Shown piece after piece: positions 36,524 to 47,097 of a DNA stretch of 64,000 nt. How positions within the stretch are numbered: position 1 is the first letter of the stretch; each line of letters opens with the position of its first letter. Origin of the DNA: Brachionus plicatilis (lineage: Eukaryota > Rotifera > Eurotatoria > Ploima > Brachionidae); the NCBI GenBank assembly GCA_010279815.1, contig QEOQ01000694.1, positions 756,423 to 820,422 of the forward strand. The letters run 5' to 3'. The notes beneath the pieces were generated by a model. It saw only the letters and a list, made by a program, of their open reading frames with translations, did no database searches and was not told the DNA's origin. Made by a program: the position numbers and the translations under genes.

Positions 36524-37224
36524 TTTTTCGATTACCGATATTCTTTAAAAAGCAAAATAATTAATTCAAAATTTAAATCTTGAATGTTTTATTAAAAAAA
36601 ATTAAAAAAATTATTCAAAGAGTACGCCGCATGATTGCAAATATATCTTGAATTAATCTTAATTTTAAATCTACTAAATGTATTTAAAAGAATCTGAATA
36701 AAATTACAGGAATAAGATAAGTTATTTGATCAAGTCTTAAGTCTTCTTCTTACAATTAAATTTATTAATAATTTATGACCAATTAAAAAAATCTACAAAA
36801 TGAATATCAATAAATTTAAGTGATGAAAATGCTTGAATTTTTTAAAATTGATTCTTATCTAGATAGACTTTTCATTTAGGTTTTGATAATTGAAAGGAAA
36901 TGCTTTTTAAATTTTAAAAGATCTAAATTTAATGAATGACGAATATTACCTAGCGAGTCAGTAAGACTAAGGTACGATATTCGAAATTGATAGAAGTGCA
37001 GTTTAAGAAATTAGGAAGCATGTGAACCTTTGATTCTTTTTTAATTAATAAATAAAATTTAAAAATCATTTTTAATTTTTTTTAAAGTTAATTCAATTAT
37101 TTCTATTATTTTTTTAGGACTTTAAAATTAAATGTTAAGTAATATAAGTAAATCTCAAAAAAATTTTTAACAATATTATTTATTTATTTATTTGTTTTCT
37201 GTACCGAGCTAGAGCTCCTTCAGA
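36524..37224. other. Intergenic up to the assembly gap
   Basis: No gene seen. It ends in the LINE 3' hairpin TACCGAGCTAGAGCTCCTTC at 37202-37221, just before the run of N. Confidence 0.5.
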
Positions 37225-37540
37225 NNNNNNNNNNNNNNNNNNNNNNNNNNNNNNNNNNNNNNNNNNNNNNNNNNNNNNNNNNNNNNNNNNNNNNNNNNNN
37301 NNNNNNNNNNNNNNNNNNNNNNNNNNNNNNNNNNNNNNNNNNNNNNNNNNNNNNNNNNNNNNNNNNNNNNNNNNNNNNNNNNNNNNNNNNNNNNNNNNNN
37401 NNNNNNNNNNNNNNNNNNNNNNNNNNNNNNNNNNNNNNNNNNNNNNNNNNNNNNNNNNNNNNNNNNNNNNNNNNNNNNNNNNNNNNNNNNNNNNNNNNNN
37501 NNNNNNNNNNNNNNNNNNNNNNNNNNNNNNNNNNNNNNNN
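37225..37540. other. Assembly gap (316 N)
   Basis: A run of unknown bases. LINE sequence lies on both sides: a 3' hairpin end on the left and reverse-transcriptase sequence on the right. The gap is therefore probably repeat-induced and may hide the 5' part of the right-hand copy. Confidence 0.99.
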
Positions 37541-37549
37541 ATTTATAAA

Positions 37550-38330
37550 AGTACTAGAGAAGGATTTAATCCAATTATTAGCTTAATTTTTTTTTAAGAA
37601 ATCTAGACAAGTCTAGTTGGTTTCTTTAAATTTTCAAATAAAAAACTTGACCAAATTATTATAAATTTGAGCACCATCCGATTCAAAGATCTACTTTTTG
37701 AAGATGATTTGGTTACTTTTATTATTTTAAAAAAGATAGGAATATTGAAAATGTGATTAATAAATGTCTAAAAAAAGTTGAAAAATGGCTTTTCAAATTG
37801 AAAATTTCTATTGAAAAATCATGTTATATAATCTTTGAGAAAAAACCAAAGTTCAATCTTGACTTTAAAATGGATGGTTACAATTTAACTAATGAGGAAA
37901 AAGTCAAATTCTTAAGAATCACATTAGACTCAAAACTTTTATTTAGCCCAATGGTGGATGAATTAAAAGAGCGCTGTAATTCAAGGCTTGAATAAAATAT
38001 CCCTCAAATAGAAAATAAGGTATAAAACTAAAAACATTAGGTAATTTTTTCAAATCCTTGATAGGATCAATCTTAAATTATTATTTTCCTTGTTTAAATT
38101 CATTCTCAGAAACTAATATAAAAAAAATATAAGTTATTCAAAATTCAGCAGTTCGATCTATTTTGAAACTGAAATATGATGCCCCTCCAATATTATGCAC
38201 CAAGAAGCCTTCAATAAACTTAAACTACAAAAAATCTTTTTGACTTGAATAAGAGACATCTCAGGGCAGGATTGAGTCATTCTGTTCCACTGATCGTCAG
38301 ACTGGTGTGTTCTAAATTTGACGAAGATGC
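37550..38330 (+). mobile_element. Degenerate LINE copy (best-preserved of its family here)
   Basis: The open stretch 37753-37995 reads INKCLKKVEKWLFKLKISIE, then SCYIIFEKKPKFNLDFKMDG and KVKFLRITLDSKLLFSP with MVDELKERC. Upstream, FEDDLV stands where the catalytic YADD box should be, so the copy is inactive. Downstream, broken frames continue with SIL.YYF.C.NSFSETN and IQNSAVRSILKLKYDAPP. This is the palm and thumb of a Jockey-like reverse transcriptase. Copies at 3880 and 7845 and the scrap at 26715 align to it. Confidence 0.75.
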
Positions 38331-38676
38331 AATGGAAAAATACAGATCTTTTAGATGTTTAACCAATTTTATTTTCAATATTAATTTTAATTTCAAATAT
38401 TAATAAAAAATTTAAATTCATCAATCTTGTAAATATCATATAAAATCAATTAAGTCTTCAACATAAGGCGGGCTGTTGAGGCGCATCAATAAATTTAGAC
38501 TGATTTTCTTGTCTATAACTAGTTTGGAAATTTCTTCGCTGTCAGTTTGGCTTACCTCAAATACACGATTTTTAAGCTTGTTTCAAATGAGACTGAACTT
38601 GTTTGAAAGGAAGTAGTGAAACATGTTTGAAGTGTTTTTAATTTTTTGTAGCTTTCTGCAAAATTTTATTTTTCTT

Positions 38677-39071
38677 TTAACATTGGAAAGACCAAACTAA
38701 AATTTAAAATCATTAAATAAAAAGTTGTAATAAAAAGTTGTGATTTTAAATAAGGGTAATCAACAAAAAATTTTGGTTAATTTTTGTTTCTACTATTAGA
38801 TTTTATTCACAAATATATGGCAAGTTTTTTTTTTCTATTTTACATTTTTAGAAATAATTGCTTAATTAAATTTCAAATTTTAACATACTTAAGTATTGAG
38901 TTAAAATTAAACAACGTTATTTGAAAATTTTAAAAAAGTTAAATAGAAAAAAAACTTGCTATATTTTAAATTAATAAAATAAAATAAATTTTTGAAAAAT
39001 CTTATGGAAGCTTTCTTAAGATTTAACTGTTAACATCGGTGTCAAATTGACACCGCTCATTCTAGTGTTAA
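38677..39071. mobile_element. piggyBac-like MITE (TTAA target)
   Basis: The left end is TTAACATTGGAAAGACC; the inverse of the right end is TTAACACTAGAATGAGC. They agree at most positions, and both begin with TTAA, the piggyBac target. Just inside the right end is the palindrome GGTGTCAAATTGACACC, a motif often seen near piggyBac-type ends. The interior contains a further inverted repeat (about 38820-38850 and 38938-38970) and no transposase. Confidence 0.6.
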
Positions 39072-39418
39072 AAAAGGGTTGCTTTTAAAAAAAATAGAGT
39101 TCATTTTTATTTTCAGTTAAACAAAATATTTATGTGATTAAAAACAGGTATTTTTTAATGAAATTTAGGTTTCTTTTCTATATAATATTAATAAATTTAT
39201 TAAAGAATTAAAAAAAAAAAACAAATGAATATTTTAATCATCACTTTCTATGGCTAAATGAATAAAAAAGTGTAATATTTAGCTTTATTTCGAGTAGGAA
39301 AATTGTTTACAAAAATGCTTTATTAAATAATATCTACATTTGATTAAGTATTGCATATTTAAAAACAAGAATGTTTTTTAAGAAATTTAAACTTTAAAAA
39401 ATAATCAAAAAATAAAAC

Positions 39419-40199
39419 TTAAATAAGACTTATTCGTTTTACATTTGAAAATTCACTGCACTCATTATTACGGTATTTTATTCTTACCGTAAAGTAGTAT
39501 ATCCAATTTTTCATGCACTTTTCTAGTTTACTTAAAAAAACAAAATCAAATTAATTTAAAAATAAAAATTAAAAATTACCATTTTACAGGTGGTTCGAAT
39601 ATATCAACTGTTCCAACTATTTCCCAATCAGGAGATTTTTCAATTTCTTTTTTCTCTAGTTGTTTAAAATGTAATTCTTCGTGATCTAGAGAGTCTGTAC
39701 AGCTACTATAAATCTCATACAACTTTATACTTTGCATAATTGGGTTTTCGCTAGTCAGAAATTTCTTATTTGCAGTATCAAAAATACTCCATATTAAGGT
39801 GACTTTGCATTCCTTGGAATCTACTCTATCCGGCTCGGAAACTTGATGAAATGTTATCAAAGGCACTACCGTTTTAAACAAGTTGTCTTTTAAGCCCGGA
39901 TTTTCTACTGGCGAAAATGTGTCTGATGTAAAGTATCCTTCAGATGTATCTTCGATATCATTGCTGGTCGAAGTTAAGGTATTTTTATTTTTTGAACAAG
40001 CGTCTTTTTCTAAAAGTTGTAAGAGTCTTTCGGATTTCTGAAGTCGATATGAAGATGCATACATGTCCAAATTACATTCAACCTTCAGCCTTTTGATGCT
40101 TCGCTCAAATTTGAAAATTTTTTTGTGAAATTTTTTAATTGAGAAATTGATTTTTCTTTCCAACATCTCAATTAATTTATCGTTTTTAAGAACACTCAT
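39419..40199 (-). CDS. Miniature ATF7IP-like protein with C-terminal FN3 domain
   Basis: Exon 1 is 40199-39580. Read on, it would stop at PPVKW, but AAATG|GTAATT is a good donor. An intron of 49 nt ending TTTTTTTAAG leads to exon 2, 39530-39419, in phase, giving 243 residues. The join completes an FN3-like fold: VTLIWSIFD, IKLYEIYSS, W.IVGTVDIFEPPVKCKLEK, then NWIYYFTVRIKYRNNECSEF. The order W, Y.Y, W..IG.V..LP..C.L, YYF.VR matches the C-terminal FN3 of ATF7IP/MCAF (Windei in flies). The N-terminal 70 residues are a basic, helix-prone stretch (LERKINFSIKKFHKKIFKFE) that could be the coiled coil by which ATF7IP holds the H3K9 methyltransferase SETDB1. Known ATF7IP proteins are over 1000 residues, so this would be a stripped-down form. 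Homology is inferred from motif order, not from a search. Confidence 0.65.
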
Positions 40200-40446
40200 T
40201 TCACAAAATTAAAAATAATTCGTGAAAAAGAAAATTAAATATTCAAAGTTAATTCAAAAATTTAATTTTAATCTATTAAAAAATTGTAAATGTAACTCAA
40301 CAAAATTCTAGTTAATATAGCAAATTCATGATTTAAAAGTAAATCAAATTGAAGTTATTTGTTTGTGAAATAAAATTAAGAAAAAATTGCTACAAAAAAT
40401 TCCTAGAACACATTAAGACAAAAACTGATTAGAAGAATTAAAAATA

Positions 40447-40890
40447 TAATACTCCTGAATGTTCCCTGAAATACATTGTATTTTTTAAAAAAATTTTTTT
40501 TCAATTTTTTTTAACAAAAACTTAAATTCAAAAATTGAAAATTTTTCAAAATAAAAAAAAAATCAAAATTTATTGACTTGAAAATTAAAAAATTAAAAAA
40601 GTGAACTAAATAATTTTTTCAGATTTTTAAGTCAATAAATTTTGATTTTTTTTTGAATTTTGAAAAATTATTAATTTTTGAATTTAAGTTATTGTTAAAA
40701 AAAATAAGAAAAAATACTTTAAAAATACAATGTATTTCACGGAAAATTCAGGATTATATTTAAATTCTACGTTTTTTTAATATATTCTAAAGAATTTTTT
40801 TATAACAATTTTTTCTTAATTTAAAAAAAAAAACTAAAATTCAAAAATTGACAATTTTTCAAAATTCAAAAAAAAATCAAATCAGATTTT
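40447..40890. repeat. Foldback repeat with a third arm
   Basis: The arms 40447-40600 and 40620-40755 are inverse copies, with outer ends like CCTGAATGTTCCCTGAAATA and its inverse and an inner shared core, AAATTTATTGACTTGAAAA. A third, partial copy of the first arm follows at about 40820-40890. No clear target duplication is visible. Confidence 0.6.
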
Positions 40891-41304
40891 TATCTGGTTT
40901 CTAGGTTCTGCAAAAAATTGGGGTTATGGGTTAAACCAAGGACTAGATACAAAAATAGTGACAACTAAAAAAATTTTTCGTTCCCAAAGATTTTTAGACT
41001 TTAACAACTAAATAATTTGGAACTATTCATTAAGGCGGGTAACCAAAAAAATAATTTTTTACCCTCATAAAAAATTGGCTTACCTAGTTTTTCATATATG
41101 CAGAATAAGTCACAAAAGTCAAATTAAGATAGTGTTGTAGTTTTAAAATTAAGATAAAAGGAAATTGAGATTTTATCGGAATTTAGTGAGCTGGATTATC
41201 TAGGGACGACTGTAAAACAAAATAAGAAAATAAGGACTAAGATAAACTAAATAATTTTATTTAATCTTAAAACTATAAATCTTAAAAATAGATTCCACTA
41301 TTGC

Positions 41305-43172
41305 TTAAGGTGTAAGTCTTTTCGGATCTCTTGGAAACATAGAAGTCTTTCTGATGTTGTTTAGTCCCAAGTACAGCATAACCACTCTTTCCAAGCCTAT
41401 GCCACCACCGGCATGAGGTGGACATCCATACCTAAACGAATCAATGTACGGTTTTATCTTTTCTAAGTCAATACCGTGATGTTTAGCTCTTTCACTTAGA
41501 AATTCTGGATCATGAATACGCTGAGCGCCAGACAGTATTTCTTCACCACGAATGAACATATCATACGAATTTGAGAATTTCTTCACAGAAAAATTAGGAA
41601 AAAAGTTTAAAAAATTTTTCAAATGTACTTACCGGATTGTTAGGATCAGGCATGGTGTAAAATGGTCTAACAGCCAGTGGATATTTATCTAGGATGAAAA
41701 AATCAGTTCCATACTAGATTAAAAAATTGAAACAAAATTTATTTAATTGGTTTAAGCTCTTACTTTTTCTCTAACTAATTTTCCCAAAAATTTTTCATTA
41801 GCTGTGCTCAAGTCTTCTTCATCTGTCATTTCGACTCCGTTTTCATTCAACATTTTAACACCTTCGCTATATTCTAAGCACAATCTAAAATTGATAAAAT
41901 CGTTACCAAAATGCCAATTCCTGATCACAATTCTTACGCTGGTTCTAAAAATTGAAATGGCTCAGAAGGGTATTGTTTTCTTACAGTTTCGATTTCTTTG
42001 GCAAAACTAAAAAATAAAAATTGAAAGAAATTTTTTCAAATTTATTAATTACAAATTAAATACTTTTTTTCCAGACCCTTGAAAATGCTTGTAAACAAAT
42101 TGCCAATTATTTGCAGTACTTCATGGTAGTGGTATTTGATCGCTATTTCTAAATCAAGACCAATGAACTCAGTCAAGTGTCTGTGAGTGTTGGAATCTTC
42201 GGCTCTGAAAACAGATCCTACAGTGTAGACTTTTTCAAAATCGGCAGCAATTGCCATTTGTTTGTACAATTGAGGAGATTGAGCCAAATATGCCGAATTC
42301 TTGAAATAACTTACTTTGAAAACATTGGCGCCACCTTCAGATGCCGCATTTATAATCTTGGGTGTATGAATTTCAACAAATCCCTGAGCGTCAAGAGTTT
42401 CACGGAAAAATCGGCAAACACCGGCCTCTACTCTGTAAATGGCCTGGTTAGTTAGGGTTCTGAGATCAATAATTCTGTTGTCTAATTTAGTGTCTTGTTT
42501 GGCCACGGACATATCCTCAGCTTCGACCTCTGGTCTCATGGCGTCCTCTATCAAAAGAGGCAGTCGTGGCTCGGCTTGGCTCACCACGAATACTTGGGTC
42601 ACCTGGAGTTCGACATCATTTTGGGTACATGACTCAATTTTGGTCGGGGACTTTCTCAAAAAACCCTCAACGTCAATTATACTCTCTTTGGTAATGCTAA
42701 ATTATTATTTAATTAATTTTTTTGTTGTCCACAAAAAAGGCATTCACTCACTCGGAAACAAATTTCACCATTGGTTTACTAACTTTTTCGCCAACAGACA
42801 CAATAGCCTGTATGGTATGGAATCTTTGTCTGATAGTGAAAAAACACTGCTTGTCTTTTAAATTTAAATTAAAATTTAAGCAAAAATTAATTTGCGCAAT
42901 AGAATACTAGTTGTTTTTCTGGAGACAAAAAGTCTTCCTCTGACCCAAACTTTTGTATCAACCAAATTTGAATTTAAGTCACCAACATCAATTAGAACTC
43001 GATCCACTTTTTCTTTGGACTGAATTAGAGGCATTACACCGTAGAATTCTTTGGCAAAGTCATCCTCGACTTGGTCATCCTGTTTTTTTTGATTTTGCGA
43101 CTTTCCGAGTTTGCGAAGTGCGATGCGATCTTCTTTAGATAACTTTACCTTTTCCTGGTCTAGTTCACTCAT
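41305..43172 (-). CDS. DARS1: Cytosolic aspartyl-tRNA synthetase
   Basis: Seven exons on the minus strand: 43172-42908, 42854-42752, 42696-42064, 42006-41938, 41884-41764, 41713-41633 and 41580-41305, all in phase, giving 515 residues (human is about 501). The N-terminal anticodon-binding OB domain spans [13 protein letters not shown] to [11 protein letters not shown]. The class II core has RLDN-like [45 protein letters not shown], motif 2 [15 protein letters not shown] and motif 3 [15 protein letters not shown]. The C terminus, [15 protein letters not shown], is nearly identical to animal DARS1. It charges tRNA-Asp and in animals sits in the multisynthetase complex. A strong acceptor-like TTTTTTTGTTCAG ends four bases before the ATG. 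Confidence 0.97.
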
Positions 43173-43459
43173 TTTTCTGAACAAAAAAATTCGAAAAAAA
43201 AAATCAATTTATTCAGAAAAGATATAGTGCAATTTTTAAGAAATTATACGAAACCGGCGTGTTCAATCAAGTCAAATGTATAATAATTTAAAATATTTTG
43301 GTTGCAAATTTTTTTTCATTTTTAGGATACTATATCCTTGACTTAGAAAAAAACTGACTAAGATATTAAAAAATTTTAATTTTATTTTAATAAATTATCA
43401 ATCACGTTACATTAATTGCAATTTTTATTAATTTATACAAAAATTATATAATTCTAGTT

Positions 43460-44062
43460 ATGAAGCATTTTTATATAAAAAGAGTTTTAATTTTGCTTTT
43501 TTTTGAGATAATTTTAGTTGAATCTGATCTAAAGATGCAAAAAATTACACTGGGCGCAGGATGTTTTTGGTGCGTTGAGACAGCATTTCGACGCCTTAGA
43601 GGAGTCCAGAGCGCCGTTTCGGGCTATTCTGGCGGCCGCACGCCAAATCCCACCTACGAGTCAATTTGCTCGGGTTCAACTGGACATGCTGAAGTTGTTC
43701 AAGTCGAGTACAACCCCACAGTCATCGATACAGAAAAAATTCTCGAGGTTTTTTTCTTTGTTCACGACCCTACTCAGCTTAACCGTCAAGGAAACGATGT
43801 TGGCACCCAATACAGGTCTGCGGTTTTCTATCATAACGATGAGCAAAAAACCCTTGCTCAAAAATTGATCGATGAACTAAATGCCAGTGGCAAACTTAAG
43901 TCTAAAGTTGTCACCGAAGTCACCAAATTTGAAAAATTTTTTCCTGCTGAAGATTATCATCAGGACTATTTCAACAGAAATCCTGGCCAAGGATATTGTG
44001 CCGCTGTAGTTAGACCAAAAGTTGAAAAATTTTTGAAGACCTACAAAGAATATTTGATTTAA
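43460..44062 (+). CDS. MSRA: Peptide methionine-S-sulfoxide reductase MsrA, with signal peptide
   Basis: A single exon of 200 residues. The GCFWC motif (34-38) holds the catalytic Cys35. GYSGG, HAEVVQVEY, HDPTQLNRQGNDVGTQYRS and EDYHQDYF are the substrate-pocket signatures, and C180 in GQGYC is a plausible resolving cysteine. It reduces methionine-S-sulfoxide in proteins. The first 25 residues (MKHFYIKRVLILLFFEIILV) look like a secretory signal peptide, so an extracellular or ER product is likely from this start. An internal Met26 (MQKITLGAGC) would give the cytosolic form. No introns, and base composition is visibly less AT-rich than neighbouring genes. TTCTAG lies two bases before the ATG. 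Confidence 0.94.
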   Translation: MKHFYIKRVLILLFFEIILVESDLKMQKITLGAGCFWCVETAFRRLRGVQSAVSGYSGGRTPNPTYESICSGSTGHAEVVQVEYNPTVIDTEKILEVFFFVHDPTQLNRQGNDVGTQYRSAVFYHNDEQKTLAQKLIDELNASGKLKSKVVTEVTKFEKFFPAEDYHQDYFNRNPGQGYCAAVVRPKVEKFLKTYKEYLI

Positions 44063-44519
44063 AAGTATAAATTAGAACAAGTCTGCCAATTAAAGTAGTT
44101 TTTTTAGTTCAAGATATTTTTGGTAAGAATTAAATGATTTATTTTTATTTAGCAAAAATTCCAAGGATTAAAAAATAAATAAATCAATGCAAAATTTTTT
44201 TAATTATTCAACTTTTCTGATTTAAAGGAATATCTATAAAAAGATTTTAAGATTTTTTGTTTTAGTAGCTCAATTTACGAAATTTTTTGAATTTGAACAA
44301 AAAGCATGAAAATTTAAAAAAATAAACATTATTTGATTACAAATCAAAATTAAAGACTTGATTTTGAGTATGATTCCAAAACCGCTGCTTAGGATTAAAT
44401 TTAATCCCTACAGCATTACTACTACAACTACTTCCGGAAAATCAAATTTTTTTAAGATCTTATTTGACAAAGAATTTTTAAGAATTTAATAAGATTTTTA
44501 TAAGAAACCTAACAAAAAT

Positions 44520-44881
44520 GGTTTTGTGAAATTCAGTACAAAATGATAAAAAGAACAGAAAATAATGTAAAAAAATTGAAAAACTTTTTTTTAAAATGTT
44601 TAAACCTAATTCTGTAAATGCGACTTAGTGCAAAATTCAAAGTTGCATCAAATATCAAGGTCTGCTAAATTTGCAGAGTTTAGCAAAATTAAATTTCAAT
44701 ATAATCGAGCGTAAGGCATTTTGCAGAGATTTGGCACATCATTAGCAGACTTTTACAGTTGATGGAACTTTGAATGTTGCACCATTCTGCATTCACAGAA
44801 TTAATTTTGAACTTTGAGAAAAAAAGTTATTTAATTTTTTTACATTTTGTTCTGTTCTTTTGTACTGAACTTCACAAAACC
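44520..44881. mobile_element. MITE family A, copy 2 (Mutator-like)
   Basis: A 362-bp copy starts GGTTTTGTGAAATTCAGTAC and ends CTTCACAAAACC, flanked by perfect 9-bp duplications, AACAAAAAT, at 44511-44519 and 44882-44890. Its interior matches copy 1 (3932-4277) in inverse orientation, for example GCAGACTTTTACAGTTGATG. The different target site proves an independent transposition. Confidence 0.92.
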
Positions 44882-45295
44882 AACAAAAATCCTAGAAAAA
44901 CTTTTGAGAATAAATTTTTAGGAACTTATTAGGATGTTTATTAAGGAATCTTTAGGAATCTTGATTTAATTTTTATAAAATTTTGATGTAAAGATCCTTT
45001 CAAGATCTTAGTTAGGAATCTTAAGGATGATAAGATTGATTCTTAATTTGGGATTCTTAATAAGATCCTATTTAAAATTTCTGATGACATTCTTATCAAA
45101 AAGATCTTATGAAGATCTTAAAAATTTTGTTAAGAATTAGTAGGACAAATTCGTTAAATTCTAAATTGATAAGATTTAACAGAATTTCGCTAAGATGTTA
45201 TTTAAAAAGGTAACTATTGAGCATTTATATTTGTTGTAAAAAATAAAGAAAAAGTAAAATTTTAAGATTTTTTATTTTATTTTCAATGAAAAAGA

Positions 45296-45418
45296 TTAAT
45301 CATGTTCGTTTTCATATTCATATTCGCTTACATAAAAAACATCTTTTTCAAGTTCATAAATTATACATTTAGCAACAATGTTAAAACCATTTATTATGAT
45401 TAAATCGTTTGTTTTCAT
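45296..45418 (-). CDS. Very short doubtful frame
   Basis: Forty codons from ATG to TAA encode MKTNDLIIINGFNIVAKCII followed by an acidic tail with YEYENEHD. It lies at the centre of the motif-tiled repeat. There is no recognised family and no other copy in the window to test conservation. It may be a chance frame or a remnant of a transposon gene. Confidence 0.2.
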   Translation of the reverse strand: MKTNDLIIINGFNIVAKCIIYELEKDVFYVSEYEYENEHD

Positions 45419-46617
45419 ACAACAAAAAAAATATTATTAAAAAAATTTTCATTTTTCAAAAACATTATTAATTTTTATTGTTTATATAATTTTTATTTTT
45501 ATATTATATCTATTTTTTATATTTTTTGTTTCAAAAAAATTCTAAAAAAAAATATTATTCACTTATTTTATCTTAATAGAATCCTTTAAAATGATCTACC
45601 TTACAATTAGTAAAACTTAATATTATCTTAAAAAATCTGAATCAAATTAAAAAAACTATACATTAAATCTTAAAAATTCTTGAATTAAATTTTAAAAGAT
45701 CCGTCAAGTTCCTTTTTTTTCCTATATTTTCCCGATATTATTATCTGGGATTATTTTTGGATTTCTTAAAATTCTTTATAAGTCCTATAATATCCTAATT
45801 TCCCAAAGGAATATTTACGAAATTCTTTTATGATCCTATACCGTCCTGGATTAGGATCTGATATAGATCAAGCTAGGAAAATTATTAAACATTATTAAAT
45901 TTGACAAAAAATTACAGTTGGAATTTTTTAAGAATATAGAGAGGAACTTGAATTTTGGTCATTTAAATACAATCCAACTGTGCCAGATCTTATATTAAGT
46001 TATTTCATATTATCAAAGAAAAATGATCTTTTTGTCCCTAAAAAATGCGGAAGCAGAATATTTTTTTATTTTATTTTATGTGAAAAAAAAATTTAAGTTA
46101 TTAATTATTAAAATAATTTAATATAATCGACGGTTAAAAAAAATTATTTTATACACAATTCCGAACAAAACAATAAGCCAAGTTGACTTAAAATTTTTTT
46201 TACACTTAGCTTAAGACATTTAACATGTGAAACATTTTAAAAATTCAATAATTTTTAATACTAGATACTAAATTTTTTAATACGAGCTCAATAAAAAAAT
46301 TTAAAGATTTTTTCTAATAAATAAAATTATATTTTTCAGATTCTGCATTTTAGTATATCATATTTCATTGCAATTTTCCGTTCCGATATTCCGGATTATA
46401 GGGAAACGATTTTTTTTTCATCAAAGAGTATCTCCAAGTGTATAAGATAAAAATAATAAATTGTTAGACGTTCGGTAATGTTGCCAAAATTCAGATTGTG
46501 ATTTACTTCTTCTTTTCAAAAATCTTCTAAACGATAAATTTTCAACATGCTTAACCCATACAGTCGCTCAGGTGATAAAGAAGAAACAGTACGGTAGCAA
46601 TTGAGTATATTTGACAC

Positions 46618-46862
46618 AAAAAGAAAAAAAAAGAAAAAAAAATCTCAAAATCAAAAAATCTAAAAAAATTTTCATTCAAGAAAAGTAATAATAAATTCGC
46701 AATTACTTAAAAAGGAGTTTTAGAAAAATTTAAATGTAAAAACCAAGGATTGAAATTAATTAATTTTTTGAAAATCCCTTTTAATTAATTACTTTTCTTG
46801 AATGAAAATTTTTTTAGATTTTTTGATTTTGAGATTTTTTTTTCTTTTTTTTTCTTTTTTTT
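46618..46862. repeat. Long hairpin (two inverse arms of about 72 bp)
   Basis: The arm 46618-46691 (ending TTTTCATTCAAGAAAAGTAA) is an almost exact inverse of 46787-46862, with a 95-bp loop. Outer parts are A- or T-rich and inner parts are specific. The near-identity indicates a recent origin. No terminal duplication could be seen. Confidence 0.7.
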
Positions 46863-47097
46863 CTTCAAAAATGTAAAAATGTAAAAATATAAAAATGTAC
46901 AATAAATAACATTTTGCCCAATTAATATTTAAATTTTGATTCAGTGAATCATTTGAACAGTTGTCCGATTGAACTAAGAAAAGACTAAAAAAGTAGCATC
47001 TTAATGTTGTCAAAAGAGCTGTCATAGTTACCATTTCTTCTTTAATGAATGCAATTTTTAAAAAATTCAAAAATACTTTTTTTTATTTTTTCGCAAA

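Larger units (their letters stand above)
44371..45890. repeat. Region tiled with AAGATCTT/AGGATCTTA motifs
   Basis: Across about 1.5 kb, variants of TTAAGATCTTA, AAGATCC and AGGAATCTT recur many times (for example near 44452, 44992, 45005, 45058, 45107, 45117, 45697, 45830 and 45855). Left of 45290 they mostly read AGGAATCTT; right of 45590 they mostly read ATCCT, so the two halves look inverse. MITE A copy 2 interrupts the left half, and a tiny frame at 45296-45418 sits at the centre. I suspect a transposon with many subterminal transposase-binding sites, but I found no clear termini. Confidence 0.45.

Noticed and set aside
41804..42861. Plus-strand frames opposite aspartyl-tRNA synthetase
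   Set aside because: Antisense shadows of a clearly identified gene.
46789..47070. Minus-strand frame of 93 codons ending in a Lys-rich tail
   Set aside because: It lies in the TMEM107 promoter region and runs through the long hairpin; the C-terminal Lys/Glu run is just the A-rich arm.
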